Positions 6,092 to 8,599 of a stretch of DNA of 8,599 nt are shown here, piece after piece. The position numbers were made by a program, and so were the translations under genes. The stretch spans positions 1 to 8,599 of the forward strand of contig CALVRQ010000090.1 in the NCBI GenBank assembly GCA_944358685.1, in the 5' to 3' direction. This DNA comes from an uncultured Bacilli bacterium (GTDB lineage: Bacteria; Bacillota_I; Bacilli_A; RF39; UBA660). Numbering within the stretch: the first letter of the stretch is position 1; every line of letters starts with the position of its first letter. The notes beneath the pieces are model-generated. The model worked only from the letters and a program-made list of their open reading frames with translations, made no database searches and was not told where the DNA came from.

Positions 6092-7687
6092 TTATTTTTC
6101 ATTGAATATATCTGGTAAATCATTTTCTAAAAGAACGTAAGTTTCTTTTTCTTTTAGAGTTTGTATTAATGGAAAGGCTTTTAAAACATCGTTAATTACA
6201 TGTATTTTACTTTCATCATATCCTTTTTCTTTTAAGCCTTCTAATATCGGTTTTGTTTTTTCGACGCCAACTAAAATTACTTCGTCAGTGCTTTCAGCAA
6301 TTTGGGCACCAAATTCTTTGTTTTTCTGGTATTCTTCATCGCCTAATTCAATCATACCTGGTGTGACAACAATATGTTTACCTGGCATCATTTTTAAAAC
6401 GTCTAAAGCCATTTTCGCACCAGTTGGATTTGAATTATAGGCGTCATCAATAATAGTGATGTCACCATTTCTTTTTAATTCTAGACGGTGTTCAACGGCT
6501 TTTACTTTCGCTACTCCTGCTTTAAGTTGTTCTATTGTCATACCAAATTCCTTGCCCAAGGCAATACTAGCTAAAATATTATAGACATTATTATATCCTA
6601 ATAACTGTGTTTCAAATTTATATGGTTTATCATCGCCTTTGAAATAACAATCAAAGGTTGTTCCTTTAGGGCTTAAGGTGATGTTTGTAGCTCTTACATC
6701 AACATCTTCGCTATCAATACCAATCCATTTTATTTTACAATTGTTTTTTATCTTATAACTTCTTTGCCAATCATCGTCACCATTTAAAATACCAACACCA
6801 TCGCTTGGAAGTGACTCTATTAGTTCAAATTTTGTTTTTTGAATATTTTCTCTACTTCCAAAAGTAGCTAGATGTGCAACACCAATTTTGGTGATTATAC
6901 CATACTTTGGATGAACTAAATCGCATAGTTCTTTAATATCTCCTGCTTGACATGCACCCATTTCGGCTATAAAAACATCAGTGAATTTATCTAAGTAGTT
7001 ATTTATTGTAATCATCAAACCAAAAGGAGTATTAAAATTTTTAGGAGTTGGCATTGAATTATATTTGATATTTAAAATGTCATTTAAAATGTTTTTACTA
7101 CTTGTTTTACCATAACTACCTGTAATTCCTATTACTTTTAATGATTTCATGCTTTTTATTTTATGAATGGCTTTAGTTTTAAAATATAAACCGACTAAAC
7201 TTTCAACCGGGGTATTTATTAAAAGAGCAATTAAAATGTATAGATTATTTAAGTATGCAAATAAACCTAATGTTAGATAACAATAAACTAGGTTAGTTTC
7301 ATTTACAAAAAATGCCATAATGATTATTGGTAGTAATATTACTAAAGTATTTGTAAATGTTAATCTTTTAACTCTTGCTGTATATTTTAATGGTAATTTG
7401 TTTTGGGATTTTTTTCTTTCTAAAATTAAGTTTATGATTAAAATTAAATATAATAAAATGAAAGATAATATTAGTAAAGATGCATTATCTATAAATATAA
7501 ATAGTGCTAATAAAACGAATAAAATACTAATATTTTTAAAAGCTTTAGCTTTATTTTTATTTAGCCATTTTAGATATGTTTTTTTACGGTTATATTTATT
7601 TTGCTGAAGCATATGCATAGAATCTTGGCTTCGTAAAAAAACATAAATAGTATAAATAATAATGGAAATTAAAAATTCTTTTGTCAT
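6092..7687 (-). CDS. murF: MurF-type Mur ligase with N-terminal multi-helix membrane domain
   Basis: MurF adds D-Ala-D-Ala to UDP-MurNAc-tripeptide using ATP. 531 residues against about 450 usually. The Mur ligase core starts near residue 183: P-loop GITGSYGKTSSKN (187-199), AEMGACQAGDI (241-251), the IGVAHLATFGS segment (268-278), LNGDDD (301-306), the EHRLEL linker to the C-domain (399-404) and DDAYNSNPTGAKMAL (414-428), the MurF-type signature. Residues 1-182 are not the usual UDP-binding MurF N-domain; they hold about five hydrophobic segments (about 4-18, 52-66, 68-88, 112-128, 131-157) with basic loops between. The enzyme is thus likely fixed to the inner face of the membrane. It follows the hydrolase by 4 nt and is followed by ddl, the enzyme supplying its substrate. 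AAGGAG for this gene lies inside the last codons of the hydrolase. The MurF assignment is firm; how UDP is bound is open. Confidence 0.88.
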   Translation of the reverse strand: MTKEFLISIIIYTIYVFLRSQDSMHMLQQNKYNRKKTYLKWLNKNKAKAFKNISILFVLLALFIFIDNASLLILSFILLYLILIINLILERKKSQNKLPLKYTARVKRLTFTNTLVILLPIIIMAFFVNETNLVYCYLTLGLFAYLNNLYILIALLINTPVESLVGLYFKTKAIHKIKSMKSLKVIGITGSYGKTSSKNILNDILNIKYNSMPTPKNFNTPFGLMITINNYLDKFTDVFIAEMGACQAGDIKELCDLVHPKYGIITKIGVAHLATFGSRENIQKTKFELIESLPSDGVGILNGDDDWQRSYKIKNNCKIKWIGIDSEDVDVRATNITLSPKGTTFDCYFKGDDKPYKFETQLLGYNNVYNILASIALGKEFGMTIEQLKAGVAKVKAVEHRLELKRNGDITIIDDAYNSNPTGAKMALDVLKMMPGKHIVVTPGMIELGDEEYQKNKEFGAQIAESTDEVILVGVEKTKPILEGLKEKGYDESKIHVINDVLKAFPLIQTLKEKETYVLLENDLPDIFNEK

Positions 7688-7691
7688 GTTA

Positions 7692-8420
7692 CTACTCCTT
7701 TATAAAATTTTGAATGATTGAAACCGTTTGATTTAGTCTTTCTAAATAGGCATAATGAGTACATCCTTCATATGGAATAACAGCTGAATCTTTAATTAAA
7801 GTTTCTAATTCATAAGCGTCTTCTATTGGAACGGCAGCATCGTTAGTTCCCCATATGATTATAGTTGGACAATTAATCTTTTTAACGTTTTCAGTAATGT
7901 CGGTATTGACATGTTTAACTAATATATCTCTCATCATTGGACTTGCATTTCTATAATCAGTAGAGCCCATGTGGTTTTTCATAGTTTCAGCTAATTTGTT
8001 TAATCCTGGTAATGTTTTGAGTTTTTTCAAAGTTCTAACTTTTAAGCTTTGTGGATTTTTTTTAACTTTGAATGGACTACCAAATAAAATTAGCTTTTTT
8101 ACTGAGTATGTACTGGCATAAAGTAGACTTATTTTACCACCAAATGAATGACCAATTAATATTGGGTTTTGAATATTTAAACTACTAAGTAATTCATGAA
8201 TCATGCTTACAAAGTCTTTCAATTCCCATACTTCTTTTGGTTCATCACTTTTTCCATGTCCTGGAAGATCTATTATGATAACATCGTTATCGGTTAATCT
8301 ATCTCCTACGGGTTTCATCATTTCAATATTTTGTCCCCAGCCGTGCAGTAAAACGACGGCTTGATTATTTGGGTTACCATATCTGATATAATTTATATTA
8401 ATATTTTTATATTTAAACAT
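7692..8420 (-). CDS. Alpha/beta hydrolase, first gene of the wall operon
   Basis: 242 residues, a complete alpha/beta-hydrolase fold without signal peptide. Seen: oxyanion motif LLHGWGQN (24-31), DLPGHGKSD (51-59), nucleophile elbow GHSFGGK with Ser92, WGTNDAAVP with Asp194, and GCTHYAYLE with His222, so Ser-Asp-His is complete. The lid region between about 115 and 165 is short and Lys-rich. The substrate cannot be told from sequence; related proteins include esterases, lipases and C-C hydrolases. The start is ATG 8420, not GTG 8429: the GTG lies inside AGGTGA, which is the ribosome site 5 nt before the ATG. The frame ends TAG followed at once by TAA. It is transcribed first from the extended -10 promoter just upstream. 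Its place before murF and ddl suggests an envelope-linked or lipid-linked job, but that is only context. Confidence 0.85.
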   Translation of the reverse strand: MFKYKNININYIRYGNPNNQAVVLLHGWGQNIEMMKPVGDRLTDNDVIIIDLPGHGKSDEPKEVWELKDFVSMIHELLSSLNIQNPILIGHSFGGKISLLYASTYSVKKLILFGSPFKVKKNPQSLKVRTLKKLKTLPGLNKLAETMKNHMGSTDYRNASPMMRDILVKHVNTDITENVKKINCPTIIIWGTNDAAVPIEDAYELETLIKDSAVIPYEGCTHYAYLERLNQTVSIIQNFIKE

Positions 8421-8425
8421 TTTTG

Positions 8426-8431
8426 TCACCT
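8426..8431 (-). promoter_or_regulatory. Ribosome binding site AGGTGA of the hydrolase
   Basis: AGGTGA matches the 16S-complementary AGGAGGTGA and is 5 nt before ATG 8420. It contains the GTG of the longer reading frame, so that GTG is part of the SD and not a start. Confidence 0.75.
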
Positions 8432-8438
8432 ACATTCA

Positions 8439-8468
8439 ATTATAGCATATCATTTGCGTTTTAATCAA
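8439..8468 (-). promoter_or_regulatory. Promoter of the hydrolase-murF-ddl-M14-ileS operon
   Basis: On the - strand TGCTATAAT (8447-8439) is a perfect extended -10 (TGnTATAAT). A weak -35, TTGATT (8468-8463), lies 18 nt upstream within a twice-repeated 9-mer. The predicted start of transcription is near 8432, giving a leader of about 12 nt that just contains AGGTGA. No other promoter-sized gap exists in the operon. Confidence 0.7.
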
Positions 8469-8480
8469 TAAAATCAATAA
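8463..8480. repeat. Two tandem copies of AATCAATAA
   Basis: AATCAATAA occurs at 8463-8471 and 8472-8480 without a gap. On the - strand each copy offers a TTGATT, so the repeat may provide alternative -35 elements; it may also be chance in AT-rich DNA. Confidence 0.5.
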
Positions 8481-8483
8481 AAA

Positions 8484-8507
8484 AATGACAAAATAAATTT
8501 TGTCATT
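8484..8507 (-). terminator. AT-rich perfect palindromic hairpin with T-tract on the - strand
   Basis: AATGACAAAAT (8484-8494), AA, then ATTTTGTCATT (8497-8507): 11-bp arms, perfect. On the - strand it runs into seven T (8485-8479), the form of an intrinsic terminator that would shield the operon promoter from antisense transcripts. It could instead be an operator; no gene ending here on the - strand is visible. Confidence 0.45.
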
Positions 8508-8508
8508 C

Positions 8509-8531
8509 GTCCCCTAAAGGGGACATTTTTT
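8509..8531 (+). terminator. GC-rich hairpin with T-tract just before a promoter
   Basis: GTCCCC (8509-8514), loop TAAA, GGGGAC (8519-8524), then ATTTTTT (8525-8531). In form it is a + strand intrinsic terminator, yet no + strand gene ends upstream. It covers the -35 position of the + promoter at 8531-8539, so an operator or attenuator role is also possible. Confidence 0.5.
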
Positions 8532-8539
8532 GTTATAAT
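8531..8539 (+). promoter_or_regulatory. Extended -10 promoter of the rightmost gene
   Basis: TGTTATAAT is a perfect TGnTATAAT. No -35 is seen; the GC-rich hairpin occupies its place. Normal spacing puts transcription start at 8546, the A of the ATG, so the mRNA would be leaderless. Confidence 0.55.
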
Positions 8540-8545
8540 TAAGGT

Positions 8546-8599
8546 ATGAAACATGTAGACATAGTTAATTTTAATTCATGGGCTAAAAAGCATATAACT
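8546..8599 (+). CDS. Start of an unrecognised gene, cut by the window edge
   Basis: Eighteen codons are visible, MKHVDIVNFNSWAKKHIT, open to the edge. The piece is too short to assign a family; it looks like a soluble N terminus with no signal peptide. The only purine-rich stretch upstream (AAGG) is 2 nt from the ATG, too close for a normal ribosome site, which fits the leaderless promoter call. No other in-frame ATG follows within the window. It is divergent from the wall operon and shares its control region. Confidence 0.45.
   Translation, partial: MKHVDIVNFNSWAKKHIT

Noticed and set aside
7320..7607. Open frame on the + strand within murF
   Set aside because: Antisense shadow of the membrane-helix region of murF.
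8427..8429. GTG as start of the hydrolase
   Set aside because: It lies within the AGGTGA ribosome site of the ATG at 8420 and only about 3 nt after the predicted transcription start.
1..8599. CRISPR array, tRNA, rRNA or insertion sequence
   Set aside because: No spaced direct repeats, cloverleaf, conserved rRNA stretch, transposase motif or terminal inverted repeats were seen on reading both strands.

Overview
The window is AT-rich DNA from a low-GC Gram-positive bacterium. The host makes peptidoglycan, since it carries MurF and a D-Ala-D-Ala ligase, and it uses UGA as a stop: every recognisable Trp is TGG and no UGA lies inside the long reading frames, so the Mycoplasma-type code is excluded. 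The style (short gaps, strong SD sites, a C-terminal VRPVLYL-type extracellular domain) resembles uncultured gut Bacilli or Mollicutes-related lineages. That placement is an inference from gene style, not a database match.

Layout. 1-694 (+) is the C-terminal part of a probable cell-surface or prepilin-like protein, cut by the window edge and split by a one-base frameshift in an A-run near 246-249. Its last third holds a 32-codon segment (about 521-622) whose GC content and codon use differ sharply from the rest and which sits where related proteins are, from memory, hypervariable. It looks like a diversity-generating-retroelement variable region or a recombined cassette. A symmetric hairpin at 705-732 ends both this gene and the converging operon.

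8420-720 (-) is one five-gene operon: alpha/beta hydrolase, membrane-anchored MurF, Ddl, an M14 metallocarboxypeptidase-like protein and IleS. The genes are 4-14 nt apart or overlap by 1 nt. It is read from an extended -10 promoter at 8439-8447. MurF and Ddl are consecutive steps in making the D-Ala-D-Ala end of the wall precursor, and the M14 protein, which has no signal peptide, may act on peptidoglycan peptides in the cytoplasm. The last gene, ileS, is complete in length (914 codons) but is interrupted by one in-frame TAG exactly at the Trp of the conserved HDWR motif.

8430-8545 is a divergent control region with two promoters and two stacked perfect inverted repeats. 8546-8599 (+) is the start of an unrecognised gene that may be transcribed as a leaderless mRNA.

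Main items for a second look: the variable-region-like cassette, the TAG at a conserved Trp of an essential gene, MurF with a multi-helix membrane domain in place of its usual UDP-binding N-domain, and the M14 protein with a large insertion inside a wall-synthesis operon.
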